Below are positions 16,197 through 25,114 of a DNA stretch of 64,000 nucleotides, in pieces. Location: the NCBI RefSeq assembly GCF_003858635.1, contig NZ_RQJO01000009.1, forward strand, positions 496,001-560,000, in the 5' to 3' direction. Position 1 is the first letter of the stretch. Every line of letters starts with the position of its first letter. A program made the position numbers and the translations under genes. This DNA is from Larkinella rosea (GTDB taxonomy: Bacteria > Bacteroidota > Bacteroidia > Cytophagales > Spirosomataceae). The notes beneath the pieces are model-generated. The model did no database searches. It worked only from the letters and a program-made list of their open reading frames with translations, and was not told where the DNA came from.

Positions 16197-17627
16197 GTGA
16201 ACCTATCCGTACCCGGCATACAGCGCGAAGCAGTGACGGTCTGGAACCGCTGCTTGCAGGTGATCCAGGAGAACATTCCTGACCAGAGTTTTCGGACCTG
16301 GTTTGAGCCAATTGTTCCCCTGCGCCTGAACGGCAGCGAACTGACCATCCAGGTACCCAGCCAGTTCTTTTACGAATGGCTGGAGGAAAACTACGTACAT
16401 TTGCTGCGGAAAGCGCTCGATTTTGCCATCGGTCACCACGGGCAATTACAGTATTCCATCATTGTGGATAAAGGCGACGAAGGGAGTAAGCCACTGACAG
16501 TCAACGTACCGACCACCAAATCGCCCCAGACGGCCAAGCCCGATAATGTGGACGCCGATATTCTGAAGAGTCCTTTCGAAATGAAGGACCTCGATTCGCT
16601 GCAACTGGATTCATACCTGAATCCAACGTATACTTTTGATAATTTTATCGAAGGCGACTGCAACCGCCTGGGTCGCTCGGCGGGTTTTGCGATTGCCCAA
16701 AATCCGGGAACGACGGCGTTCAATCCGCTGATGATTTACGGCGGGGTCGGTTTGGGTAAAACGCATCTCGTGCAGGCCGTTGGCAATTACATCAAGAATA
16801 ATAATCAGGATAAATTCGTCCTTTACGTCTCTTCCGAAAAATTCACGACCCAGTTTATCAATTCCATCCGGACCGATTCGCTGCGGGATTTCATGGGTTT
16901 TTACATGCAGGTCGACGTGCTGATCATCGACGATGTGCAGTTCTGGGCAGGAAAAGAAAAAACGCAGGAGACTTTTTTCCATATTTTTAACCACCTGCAC
17001 GGCGCGAAAAAGCAGATCATCATGACCTCCGACCGCGCCCCGCGCGATTTGCAGGGCATGCAGGACCGGCTTCAATCGCGGTTTAAGCAGGGACTGACGG
17101 CGGATTTGACCCAGCCGGATCTGGAAACGCGGACGGCGATCATCCAGAAAAAACTGCTGGCCGAAGGCATTTATATCGAAAACAACGTCATCGAATACCT
17201 GGCCCACAGCATCAATACGAACGTGCGGGAGCTGGAGGGCGTGATTGTATCGCTGATGGCGCAGGCATCGCTCAACCGCCGGGAAATCGACCTCGATCTG
17301 GCCCGCAACACGCTGCGGAATATCATCATCGACTCGGAAAAAGAAGTTACCATCGATACGGTTCAGGACGTTGTAGCGGCTCATTTCAGCGTTACAGTCG
17401 CCGATTTGAAGAGCAAAAGCCGCAAGAAGGAAGCGGTTTTTCCGCGTCAGATTGCCATGTTCCTGGCCAAAGACCAGACCGAGCTATCATTGAAATCAAT
17501 CGGTTACCACTTCGGCGGCCGCGACCACAGCACGGTGATCCACGCCATCCAAACGATCAGCGACCTGACCAACACCAACCCGCAACTCCGCGAAACCATC
17601 GATAAGCTGAAAAGCTCATTGAAATAA
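16197..17627 (+). CDS. dnaA: Chromosomal replication initiator protein DnaA
   Basis: The product has 476 residues from GTG 16197. Domain I occupies about residues 10-90 (VWNRCLQVIQENIPDQSFRTWFEPI), followed by a short variable linker. The AAA+ domain III has Walker A GGVGLGKTH (182-190) and Walker B VLIIDDVQF (about 240-248). Domain IV ends with the DnaA-box-binding signature GGRDHSTVIHA (440-450). It initiates replication by binding DnaA boxes at oriC in its ATP form. The GTG start is chosen because the conserved N-terminus begins within a few residues of it. Confidence 0.97.
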   Translation: MNLSVPGIQREAVTVWNRCLQVIQENIPDQSFRTWFEPIVPLRLNGSELTIQVPSQFFYEWLEENYVHLLRKALDFAIGHHGQLQYSIIVDKGDEGSKPLTVNVPTTKSPQTAKPDNVDADILKSPFEMKDLDSLQLDSYLNPTYTFDNFIEGDCNRLGRSAGFAIAQNPGTTAFNPLMIYGGVGLGKTHLVQAVGNYIKNNNQDKFVLYVSSEKFTTQFINSIRTDSLRDFMGFYMQVDVLIIDDVQFWAGKEKTQETFFHIFNHLHGAKKQIIMTSDRAPRDLQGMQDRLQSRFKQGLTADLTQPDLETRTAIIQKKLLAEGIYIENNVIEYLAHSINTNVRELEGVIVSLMAQASLNRREIDLDLARNTLRNIIIDSEKEVTIDTVQDVVAAHFSVTVADLKSKSRKKEAVFPRQIAMFLAKDQTELSLKSIGYHFGGRDHSTVIHAIQTISDLTNTNPQLRETIDKLKSSLK

Positions 17628-17635
17628 GGTAATTT

Positions 17636-17727
17636 GGTTTACGGTTTTCAGTTAACGGTTAGAAATAACCGCGTCAGTTCCGGCGGGAAACCGCAACCGA
17701 ATACCGTAACCCGAACACCGAAAACTG
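17636..17727. repeat. Intergenic inverted repeat, family A (degenerate)
   Basis: The left arm, about 17636-17660, reads GGTTTACGGTTTTCAGTTAA and then CGGTT; the right arm, about 17693-17727, holds GCAACCGAATACCGTAACCC. It begins 8 nt after the dnaA stop and is open in frame with the next gene, which explains why that gene appears to have a longer N-terminus. Confidence 0.65.
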
Positions 17728-17735
17728 CAATCCCC

Positions 17736-18692
17736 TTGGTTCGCTACCTCTCCCGAAATCAAATCGATGATCAGGCATATGACCGGTGCATAGCGCTTTC
17801 TCCTCAACGGATGATTTATGCGTTTTCGTGGTATCTGGATGTGGTATCGCCGGGTTGGGAATTGCTGGTAGCAGATGATTATGCGTTTGTGATGCCATTA
17901 CCCGTTCGGAAACGGTATGGCGTTAAGGCGGTTATTCAGCCGCTTTTTTGCCATCAATTGGGGCTGTTTGCTGCGGATAAAACACCCGATACGGCAGATT
18001 GGGACCGGTTTTTTCGGGCACTTTATCATCACATTCGCTACATCCCGTCGTACCAGATTCATCCGGCCAATACCTCTGAACGCTCCACCGATTCTACGCA
18101 GGTACTTCCGCTGACAAACCACGTTCTGAATTTACAACGCCCTTACAGTGAACTGTTTGCGGGTTATTCCAAAGATCGGAAAACGAATCTGAAACGCGGA
18201 TTGCACTACGGTTGGGATTTTGCAGATACCGATGACGTAGAACCGCTCATTGATTTGTTTCGGAACCACAACACGGCGGGCATCGGTCGGGTTGCGCCGG
18301 GGGCTTACGAGCAGCTCCGGCAACTGGTGGCGGTTTTACAGCGTCGGCAGCAGGTTCGAATCCGGGTGGCGGTGCAAAATGGTCGGGTGGAAGCGGGTTG
18401 TTTGCTGGTGACGGATGTAAACCGGGTCATCCATCTCTTCTGTTCAGCCAGCCCGGAAGGCCGCAAAGGCAACGCGCGGACGCTTATTCTGGATCAATTT
18501 ATCCGGGAATATGCCGGGAAACCGCTCTGGTTTGATTTTGAAAGTCCCGAAGTGGAAAATCTGGCGGCTTTTAACCGCAGTTTCGGGGCTGAATCCGAAT
18601 CCTATTTCCGGTTGGTGAGTAACCAGTTGCCGGAATCGGTGCAGTTCTTGCACCGGATAAAGAAATGGCTGCACCAAACGCTTTTTCCGTGA
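17736..18692 (+). CDS. GNAT/FemAB-like transferase, first of two tandem paralogues
   Basis: The product has about 318 residues from TTG 17736. It resembles a Bacteroidota family related to FemAB/GNAT acyltransferases: LVRYLSRNQI, MIYAFSWYLDVVSPGWELLV, VMPLPVRKRYGVKAVIQPLFCHQLGLF, YSKDRKTNLKRG and LWFDFESPEVENLAAFNRSFGAES. The last motif resembles the acetyl-CoA/aminoacyl-donor region of such enzymes. The substrate is unknown. No ATG lies near the conserved start; TTG 17736 is chosen because it aligns with the ATG of the downstream paralogue. The frame stays open further back through repeat DNA. Its stop overlaps the next start (TGATG). Confidence 0.7.
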   Translation: MVRYLSRNQIDDQAYDRCIALSPQRMIYAFSWYLDVVSPGWELLVADDYAFVMPLPVRKRYGVKAVIQPLFCHQLGLFAADKTPDTADWDRFFRALYHHIRYIPSYQIHPANTSERSTDSTQVLPLTNHVLNLQRPYSELFAGYSKDRKTNLKRGLHYGWDFADTDDVEPLIDLFRNHNTAGIGRVAPGAYEQLRQLVAVLQRRQQVRIRVAVQNGRVEAGCLLVTDVNRVIHLFCSASPEGRKGNARTLILDQFIREYAGKPLWFDFESPEVENLAAFNRSFGAESESYFRLVSNQLPESVQFLHRIKKWLHQTLFP

Positions 18693-19705
18693 TGACTATT
18701 CGGTATCTGGATCGCGCCAACATAAACCCGGTTTTGTGGGATGACTGCGTGGGTGTATCGGCGCAGCGGCTGATTTACGCGTTTTCGTGGTACCTGGATG
18801 CATTGACAACGGGCGCCGGCGCACCGTACTGGGGGGGAGTGGTGGCCGAAGATCGGGGAAGATACGTGGCCGTGATGCCGGTCGTCTACCAAAAAAAATA
18901 CGGTATTCGCTACGTTTACCAGCCGGATTATTGCCAGCAACTGGGCATTTTCAGCCGGGATACCTTCGATCTCCCATCTGCATCAGCTGTTTTTTTTCGC
19001 CAGTTAACGCACACTTTTAAGTGGATTGTTTCGTACCGGTTTAACGAAACAAACGAAACCGAGCTGCAATTTCCAGACAGTTTTTCGGTGATCAAGCGTC
19101 ACAATCACGTGTTGCCGCTGGATAAACCGTATGTAGACCTCTTCCGAAACTACGCCATGGATCGGAAAATAAACCTCAACCGGGCGCGCAATACGGATTG
19201 GGTCGTGGAGGAAAAACCGGACATTCGGCCGCTGATTCACTTGCATCGGAAACACAATGAGGAGAAAGCCGTTGGGGGAATAAACCTCGATTTAACGATC
19301 TACGACCGGTTTGCCAATGCCGTCGATGCATTGCAAAACCGGGGATTGGCGCGCATCTGGCTGGCTCGAAAACCGGATTCGGAAACGGCCGAAGCAGGTG
19401 GTTTGTTCGTTCTGGATCGCGACCGAATCATTTACCTCTTCAATGGGGCATCTACATCCGGCCGGAAACAACAGGCTCGACTTTGGATGATCAATCGACT
19501 GATTGAGGAGTTTGCCGGACAGCCGATGGCGTTCGATTTTGAAAGCCCGGCGGTGGGTGCGGAGTCGGTGAAGGCGTATTATCAGAGTTTCGGAGCGGAG
19601 GAAAAACCGTATTCGGAAATTTCCTACGACCATTTGCCGGGGTTCATTACGTACGCCCGAACTTTAGTCCGTGGCCTTCAGAATAATAAGAAAGCCACGG
19701 ACTAA
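18692..19705 (+). CDS. GNAT/FemAB-like transferase, second tandem paralogue
   Basis: The product has 337 residues from ATG 18692, which overlaps the upstream stop by one base and suggests translational coupling. It shares the layout of its neighbour: MTIRYLDRANINPVLWDDCV, RLIYAFSWYLDALTTGAGAP, VMPVVYQKKYGIRYVYQPDY, YAMDRKINLNRARNTDW and MAFDFESPAVGAESVKAYYQ. The pair probably arose by duplication. The last 14 or so codons (LVRGLQNNKKATD) and the stop lie inside a family B inverted repeat, so the C-terminus looks repeat-derived. Function as for the first copy: an uncharacterised cytosolic acyl or aminoacyl transfer. Confidence 0.72.
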   Translation: MTIRYLDRANINPVLWDDCVGVSAQRLIYAFSWYLDALTTGAGAPYWGGVVAEDRGRYVAVMPVVYQKKYGIRYVYQPDYCQQLGIFSRDTFDLPSASAVFFRQLTHTFKWIVSYRFNETNETELQFPDSFSVIKRHNHVLPLDKPYVDLFRNYAMDRKINLNRARNTDWVVEEKPDIRPLIHLHRKHNEEKAVGGINLDLTIYDRFANAVDALQNRGLARIWLARKPDSETAEAGGLFVLDRDRIIYLFNGASTSGRKQQARLWMINRLIEEFAGQPMAFDFESPAVGAESVKAYYQSFGAEEKPYSEISYDHLPGFITYARTLVRGLQNNKKATD

Positions 19706-19738
19706 ACGGGGCCACCCGGCGGTCCGGGCATACGTTCG
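19663..19738. repeat. Inverted repeat, family B (CGGACTTTAGTCCG type), overlapping a gene end
   Basis: TTTAGTCCGTGGCCTTC (19663-19679) and GAAAGCCACGGACTAAA (19690-19706) pair with one mismatch across a 10-nt loop. The right arm contains the TAA stop of the upstream gene. The block continues to TACGTTCG (19731-19738), which abuts the stop codon of the convergent gene exactly as at 26661-26668. Confidence 0.8.
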
Positions 19739-20542
19739 TTACTGTTTAAAAAACCGCAGGTCGTTGCGTAAACCGGAATGCTTTTTCAGGTCCATTTCCA
19801 TCGAACCGACCCACAACTCCACTTCGATTTTCACCGGGATTTTGTTGGCATCGTCCGATACCCAGATCCGAATGGCATCTTCGCCCTTAAAGAGTTTGTT
19901 TTCGGGCAAAACTGGGTTGAGCTTGAGGACGTTGATATGGCCAAACTTGGTTTTGATGGTTTCCTTGCCGCGGTAGCGGACTTTCATATTGTAAATCTGG
20001 TCGTCGAAAAACGCCGGAACTTCGATAGTCTGGTTGGTATTGACCCGGCTGAAATCGATGGTCCGCAGGTAGTAGTAACCACTGATGACATCGTGTACGT
20101 TGTCGGGCACCTTAAAAATATCCTTTTCGGTTTTTTCTTCTGACTGAACGGTGTTATTGAAATGATTGAAGGTGACGTTTTCTTCCTTGCGGTGGTTGCC
20201 TTCTTCAATGTGCGCAAAAAATTTCTGCGGCAGAATGGCCGTGGTGTCAATGTAAGAACGCCAGGTGTTGCGAATGCGGGTAATGAGATCGAAAGCGCCC
20301 ACCGTGCGACCGTAAATATTTACCCGGTAACAAGGCCGCTCATTGACTTTATACAGCGTTGGAGCGACATCGACAGTAGCCTCTGCTGCGTTAAAAATTC
20401 CGTAATGGACCTTATATTCCAGGTGTTCGCCCGCGCCAAAACTGGTGTTGGCAACCCGGCGATAGGCATTATCCGGTTTTAACGCCACCTGCGACAAAGC
20501 CGCGGTGGTGATGATGGACAAAATGAGGACTACTTTTTTCAT
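19739..20542 (-). CDS. DUF3108 family periplasmic protein
   Basis: The product has 267 residues from ATG 20542, with a signal peptide (MKKVVLILSIITTAALSQ). The mature part matches DUF3108: FGAGEHLEYKVHYGIFNAAEATV, CYRVNIYGRTVGAFDLI, RNTWRSYIDTTAILPQKF, VHDVISGYYYLRTID, and KLNPVLPENKLFKGEDAIRIW. Members are beta-rich envelope proteins of unknown function. It is convergent with the transferase pair. Confidence 0.88.
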   Translation of the reverse strand: MKKVVLILSIITTAALSQVALKPDNAYRRVANTSFGAGEHLEYKVHYGIFNAAEATVDVAPTLYKVNERPCYRVNIYGRTVGAFDLITRIRNTWRSYIDTTAILPQKFFAHIEEGNHRKEENVTFNHFNNTVQSEEKTEKDIFKVPDNVHDVISGYYYLRTIDFSRVNTNQTIEVPAFFDDQIYNMKVRYRGKETIKTKFGHINVLKLNPVLPENKLFKGEDAIRIWVSDDANKIPVKIEVELWVGSMEMDLKKHSGLRNDLRFFKQ

Positions 20543-20645
20543 GATCGCTTGACCCATGGCCCCGCAAATTTCAAGATTAGAGATAGGTTATTACCACTAG
20601 AAACGCATGAACCGCCATAAAAGGGTACTCAACCGTCACAGAAAA

Positions 20646-21689
20646 TTACAGGGACGGATACGTTTTTTTCAAATACGTCAGATACTGACTAAAATTACGG
20701 TTAAACTTCTCTTCAAACTCGCGCCGAAAACTGTTTTGTTGCTGCCGGTACGTTTTGTAGGCTACGAAGTACGCGTTATTTGGTAAATTCTGTTTATTGA
20801 ACCGACGCTTTTTAGTAACCGGTGGCCCCGTTACGGGCTTGGTTTCCAGCGTATCAACGGTTTCCACAATTTGGTCGATCAACTGCCACTTCTTTTCCTC
20901 TCTGACCCGTTCGGGTGTTTGAGGGTTGTAAGTGGCGTATAAACTATCCAGTTTCAGCGTCCCCCGCAACACGTGCTCGTCGTATTTTTCACCGTATTGT
21001 TTCGAATCCAGGTAATCGAGTGCCGCTGGTGAATCGGCACCGTATTTCTGGGTCAGGAATTTCAATGCACCATATTCACCGACAAAATCGGCGAGGTTTT
21101 CGTTGTATTCCAGGTTGTCTTTCACAAACAGCGTGCCGTGTGTCAGTTCATGAATAATCAATTCGGCCAGCTGCCCTTCGGAACGTTTCAGCATCGACGA
21201 CAGAATCGGGTCGCGGAAAAATCCTAAGGTCGACCAGGCCGATACTTCATTTAAACGCGTATCGTAGCCCTGTTGTTTCAGGGCGTCGAGTTCCTGCATG
21301 GCGCGTTCGTGTTCAAAAAAGCCTTTGTAAGCAAACGTGCCAATGATCGGAAACGCCCATTCTTTTGCATTGAGCCGGTATTTTTCCGAAGCCACCACTA
21401 CCCACAGAATCGGTTGACCATGCTGGTCATAAAACGTAGTATAATTTTTGGACGGATTAATACCCAGAGAATCAACGGCATAACGCTTGATTTCCTGAAT
21501 AAGTTCAATTTTCTGCTTCAGCGAATCCGGAAACGACGCGTCGGCCAGTACTTCTTCAACCGGGCGGGTATTCCACAAAATCCTGAATTGCCCCCGGGCC
21601 TGCATCCACCCGTACCCGATCAACTCGTGGTACGCGATTCCGAGCACGATACATACGCCTAAAAGCGCCAGCAGGATTTTTTTTACCAT
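20646..21689 (-). CDS. Predicted aminopeptidase (PF10023-type), membrane anchored
   Basis: The product has 347 residues from ATG 21689. One N-terminal hydrophobic segment (KKILLALLGVCIVLGIAY) serves as anchor or signal. The family features are GYGWMQARGQFRILWNTRPV, AWSTLGFFRDPILSSML and the zinc-binding AELIIHELTHGTLFVKDN (HELTH, with NENLADFVGEYGA supplying a further Glu ligand). These proteins are putative zinc aminopeptidases of the envelope; activity is predicted from motifs. It follows the beta-barrel gene by 28 nt on the same strand. Confidence 0.85.
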   Translation of the reverse strand: MVKKILLALLGVCIVLGIAYHELIGYGWMQARGQFRILWNTRPVEEVLADASFPDSLKQKIELIQEIKRYAVDSLGINPSKNYTTFYDQHGQPILWVVVASEKYRLNAKEWAFPIIGTFAYKGFFEHERAMQELDALKQQGYDTRLNEVSAWSTLGFFRDPILSSMLKRSEGQLAELIIHELTHGTLFVKDNLEYNENLADFVGEYGALKFLTQKYGADSPAALDYLDSKQYGEKYDEHVLRGTLKLDSLYATYNPQTPERVREEKKWQLIDQIVETVDTLETKPVTGPPVTKKRRFNKQNLPNNAYFVAYKTYRQQQNSFRREFEEKFNRNFSQYLTYLKKTYPSL

Positions 21690-21717
21690 AAACAAAAGTA
21701 GAGACTCTTCCGGTTTT

Positions 21718-22878
21718 TTACCGCCGAAAATTGATATAAACCCCTTCCGAATGCTCAAATTTTCCGTTGTTTAAATCATAATGCGGTTCAAACCGCGCCG
21801 TGACCGAAACTCCCTCGCTTACAGATATATCTTTTAACAATCGCACGATCACTAACTGGCGATTCTTCTCCTGATAGACACTGTTGAATCGTCGGGTATA
21901 ACTTTGGTATAAATCCCCACCGTATTCGGCCCGGTAGTTCGTTCCGCGCCAGTAACTGATCAAAACCGTCAGGGGCTTGAACTGGACGGTCAGATTGGGA
22001 TAAAAACCGCCCCCCGCGTAGTTCTTCTCCGCATTTTCGGAATAACCCACCACGTAAGTATCCAGCCGGGCCGACCGCAAAAAACCGCTCGTTCTGCGCT
22101 GCCACTTGGCACTCAGGCTCGCGGCAGCGTTCAGAGCAGTTCGTACCGGTAATGGGCTGACGATGTTCTGCCCTCCGGCGTGAAAAACCGTTAGCTGAAC
22201 CGGAATCGAAAGTTGAAAACCAGGTTTGTGCAGCAACGACCGCTCCAGCGAAAATCCTCCCCAGAAGTGTTCCTGTCGGGTGTAACCGGGAAGCGTATTT
22301 TGCAGATAACTGATCCAGAAGTCGAAAAATGTCCGGGTGGTTTGGTGGTTGATTTGCAGACCGTTCTCAATGCGTTGCCGCAGCAACCGCTCGAAATTGT
22401 AAAGCGGCTCGATCAGCTTGTGACTAACGGAACCTTCCAGCGTCCCAAAGAGGTAATTCCAGTTTTTGTGCCGGAATTTCACCGTGAACGTCGGCGCAAG
22501 CTGGGTGATTCGTTCCTGGCCAAAGTCGCTCTTCAAATAGATACCTGCTTCCAGCACCACGTTCGGAGCAGGTTGATAGGCTAATCGGGGATTGAGCTGG
22601 TAACCGAAAAGCGTGTAACCGTCGGCGATCGGTCCAAAAAACTCGTTGTTTTTGGCAAATCCCAGGCTGTTGAAGCGAAAATTTAGTTTTCGGGTGCTGT
22701 CGACCACCAACCGCTGATCGAAGGACTGGTTGTCCGGTTGTGCGAAAGTTATATGCGTTCTAAAATAGAAATAACATATAAATAATATATATATCCAGCG
22801 AAAATGATTGTTATTTTCGCAACTCTGTTTAAATTGTGTGAGAATTTGACGGTTCGGTGTGCGTATAATACGCTTCAT
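21718..22878 (-). CDS. Predicted outer-membrane beta-barrel protein
   Basis: The product has 386 residues. The N-terminus contains a hydrophobic stretch (IYILFICYFYFRTHITFAQ) consistent with a signal peptide after a longer basic n-region. The rest is a series of amphipathic strands with aromatic girdles (NPRLAYQPAPNVVLEAGIYL, WNYLFGTLEGS, FGFSLERSLL-like strands, LTVLISYWRGTNYRAEYGG) as in porin-like barrels. I see no plug or OmpA domain. The first 45 codons are clearly more A/T-rich than the rest. Probably co-transcribed with the aminopeptidase. Confidence 0.65.
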   Translation of the reverse strand: MKRIIRTPNRQILTQFKQSCENNNHFRWIYILFICYFYFRTHITFAQPDNQSFDQRLVVDSTRKLNFRFNSLGFAKNNEFFGPIADGYTLFGYQLNPRLAYQPAPNVVLEAGIYLKSDFGQERITQLAPTFTVKFRHKNWNYLFGTLEGSVSHKLIEPLYNFERLLRQRIENGLQINHQTTRTFFDFWISYLQNTLPGYTRQEHFWGGFSLERSLLHKPGFQLSIPVQLTVFHAGGQNIVSPLPVRTALNAAASLSAKWQRRTSGFLRSARLDTYVVGYSENAEKNYAGGGFYPNLTVQFKPLTVLISYWRGTNYRAEYGGDLYQSYTRRFNSVYQEKNRQLVIVRLLKDISVSEGVSVTARFEPHYDLNNGKFEHSEGVYINFRR

Positions 22879-22904
22879 GTATTATTTATTTTTTACAACG
22901 GCCC

Positions 22905-22935
22905 TTGCAAATCTGACCGCAAAATCGTAATTTTA
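22905..22935 (+). promoter_or_regulatory. Probable recA promoter
   Basis: TTG (22905-22907), a 20-nt spacer and TAATTTTA (22928-22935) resemble the Bacteroidota TTG/TAnnTTTG promoter, with one mismatch in the -7 element. Transcription would start about 40 nt before ATG 22983. No LexA-type palindrome was recognised. Confidence 0.45.
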
Positions 22936-22982
22936 TAAGGCTAATCATACTAAAAATCATTTTTTGAGGAAAAACACATCAC

Positions 22983-24053
22983 ATGGCACAAGCAACCGCT
23001 AGTACGGCTACGGACAACAAACTGAAAGCCCTGCAAACAACCATTGAAAAGTTGGACAAAGCCTATGGCAAGGGCACTGTCATGCGGCTGAGCGAAAGTA
23101 AAGTCGTTGATATTCCGGTTATTTCGACGGGTTCGCTGGGGTTGGACCTGGCGCTGGGTATCGGTGGTGTTCCGCGCGGACGGGTCGTTGAAATCTACGG
23201 GCCGGAATCGTCGGGGAAAACCACACTGACGATGCATTGCATTGCCGAGGCTCAGAAAACCGGTGGTCTGGCTGCATTTATCGACGCCGAGCATGCGTTC
23301 GACCGCTCCTATGCTGAAAAATTAGGAATCGACACTAAAAATTTATTGATATCTCAACCCGACAACGGGGAACAGGCGCTCGAAATTGCCGAGCACCTGA
23401 TCAGCTCCGGTGCCATCGACATCATTGTTATTGACTCCGTGGCGGCTCTCGTTCCGAAAGCCGAACTGGAAGGCGATATGGGCGAAAGCAAAATGGGTCT
23501 GCAAGCGCGCTTGATGTCTCAGGCGCTGCGGAAACTGACCGGGGTGATTAATAAAACCGGTTGCTGCTGCATCTTTATCAACCAGTTACGCGAAAAAATC
23601 GGCGTGATGTTTGGTAATCCTGAAACGACAACGGGTGGTAACGCGCTGAAATTCTATTCATCGGTTCGTCTGGATATTCGCCGGGTTGGACAGATTAAAG
23701 ACGGCGACGATATTATCGGAAACCGCACGAAAGTGAAAGTGGTGAAGAATAAACTGGCCGCTCCGTTCAAAGTGATCGAATTTGACATCATGTACGGTCA
23801 GGGAATCTCGAAAGTGGGCGAAGTGCTTGACTTGGCGGTTGAGCTGGAAATCGTGAAAAAATCCGGCTCCTGGTTCTCGTACGAAGGAAACCGTCTTTCA
23901 CAAGGTCGTGATGCCGTTAAAAACCTGCTGTCCGACAATCCGGAATTGATGGCCGAACTGGAAGCGAAAATCCGGGCGATGGTCAACGAAAACGAAGACG
24001 CATTGGTTGATCCAGTCGGCGGGGCAGGAGACGGCGACGATGCGGTTGATTAA
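22983..24053 (+). CDS. recA: Recombinase RecA
   Basis: The product has 356 residues, standard length. Walker [10 protein letters not shown] (73-81), [52 protein letters not shown] (Walker B region and L1), [21 protein letters not shown] (L2) and the acidic C-terminal tail ([11 protein letters not shown]) are all present. It forms nucleoprotein filaments for strand exchange and stimulates SOS responses. RBS-like AGGA lies 11 nt before ATG. Confidence 0.98.
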   Translation: MAQATASTATDNKLKALQTTIEKLDKAYGKGTVMRLSESKVVDIPVISTGSLGLDLALGIGGVPRGRVVEIYGPESSGKTTLTMHCIAEAQKTGGLAAFIDAEHAFDRSYAEKLGIDTKNLLISQPDNGEQALEIAEHLISSGAIDIIVIDSVAALVPKAELEGDMGESKMGLQARLMSQALRKLTGVINKTGCCCIFINQLREKIGVMFGNPETTTGGNALKFYSSVRLDIRRVGQIKDGDDIIGNRTKVKVVKNKLAAPFKVIEFDIMYGQGISKVGEVLDLAVELEIVKKSGSWFSYEGNRLSQGRDAVKNLLSDNPELMAELEAKIRAMVNENEDALVDPVGGAGDGDDAVD

Positions 24054-24113
24054 AAAAATCGTCGTGCGGTTTTGCCTAACCGTAGCAGAAAAATAAATTT
24101 TGTTTGACAGATG

Positions 24114-24152
24114 AAGAGGTGGTTGGCGGTTTGCTGACCACCTCTTTTTTTG
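24114..24152 (+). terminator. Rho-independent terminator after recA
   Basis: AAGAGGTGGT (24114-24123) pairs with ACCACCTCTT (24137-24146) over a 13-nt loop, and a run of T follows. Confidence 0.9.
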
Positions 24153-24188
24153 TTTGGAATGTTTACTGTCGGACAAGATGCGTAACAG

Positions 24189-24995
24189 TTAGTTAACCGG
24201 TATTCGGAACGTACCTTCAATTAGCATGACGGTTTGCCCCGTCAGACGAACCCGGTCGCCCTCCAGCCGAACTTTCAGAATACCACCCCGTTCCGACGCC
24301 TGATAAGCCAGAAACTCAGTTTTCTCCAATTTGTCGGCCCAATACGTCGCCAGACAGCAATGGGCTGAACCCGTCACGGGGTCTTCGTCAATACCGGCCC
24401 GGGTCGTGAAAAACCGGGAGACGAAATCGAAAGGCGAACCCAGCGCGGATCGGCTGGTCACGATGGCGTGGTCGTAGGGCGATAACGCCCGGAAATCGGG
24501 TTTGAGATTTCGAACCTGCTCTTCCGTGGCAAGTTCGATCAGATACCGGTCTTCCATAAATAACGCCGGAACCGGCTCAATACCCAATGCCTGGCAGAGC
24601 CCGTCAGGTAACGTAACGGCAGTGCCGTACTGAGCCGGAAAATCCAGCTCAATCCAGTTTGCGGTTCCCGGATGGGCGATCAACTCCCCACTGAGCGTTT
24701 GAAACCGGATCGGTGAATCCCGCGATGCGCGACCGGTTTCCCACAAGACACTCGCACTCGCCAGTGTGGCATGACCACAGAGCGCCACCTCGACGGCGGG
24801 TGTAAACCAGCGGAGGTGATAGCCATTGGCGGATGGCCAGAGAAAAGCGGTTTCCGAAAGATTCACCTCGGCGGCAATGGCCTGTAACTGGTTGTCGGTC
24901 AACTGGTGGTCTTCAAACAAACAGATGCCAGCCGGGTTTCCGGCGAAAGGCTGATCGGTAAAAGCGTCGACCTGATAGAAAGGGATTTTTGTCAT
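24189..24995 (-). CDS. PhzF-family isomerase/epimerase-like protein
   Basis: The product has 268 residues in two similar lobes. PhzF hallmarks are FYQVDAFTDQPFAGNPAGIC, VNLSETAFLWP with the likely catalytic Glu48, LRWFTPAVEVALCGHATLA, and in the second lobe GIDEDPVTGSAHCCLATYWA. PhzF proteins share the diaminopimelate epimerase fold; most non-phenazine members have unknown substrates. No phenazine genes are near. It is divergent from the MocR-type regulator, suggesting that the regulator may control it. Confidence 0.92.
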   Translation of the reverse strand: MTKIPFYQVDAFTDQPFAGNPAGICLFEDHQLTDNQLQAIAAEVNLSETAFLWPSANGYHLRWFTPAVEVALCGHATLASASVLWETGRASRDSPIRFQTLSGELIAHPGTANWIELDFPAQYGTAVTLPDGLCQALGIEPVPALFMEDRYLIELATEEQVRNLKPDFRALSPYDHAIVTSRSALGSPFDFVSRFFTTRAGIDEDPVTGSAHCCLATYWADKLEKTEFLAYQASERGGILKVRLEGDRVRLTGQTVMLIEGTFRIPVN

Positions 24996-25063
24996 GATTC
25001 GGATCCTGGATGGTTCAATTAGTAAACAGGTTGTTATCGTTTTGTAAAAAACGGGAGCTGAAC

Positions 25064-25109
25064 GCTCGAAAAACAGATTCAGTTTTTTAAATTTCGAGCA
25101 TAACAGATT
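25064..25109. promoter_or_regulatory. Candidate regulator-binding repeats between phzF-like and mocR-like genes
   Basis: The divergent intergenic region contains a perfect 8-bp inverted repeat (GCTCGAAA 25064-25071, TTTCGAGC 25092-25099) and a direct repeat AACAGATT (25072-25079, 25102-25109), just before ATG 25115. MocR regulators often bind direct repeats near their own promoters; assignment here is inference. Confidence 0.35.
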
Positions 25110-25114
25110 GCCTA

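Noticed and set aside
16463-16471. TGTGGATAA, a perfect DnaA box
   Set aside because: A single site inside the dnaA coding region with no cluster nearby; not evidence for oriC.
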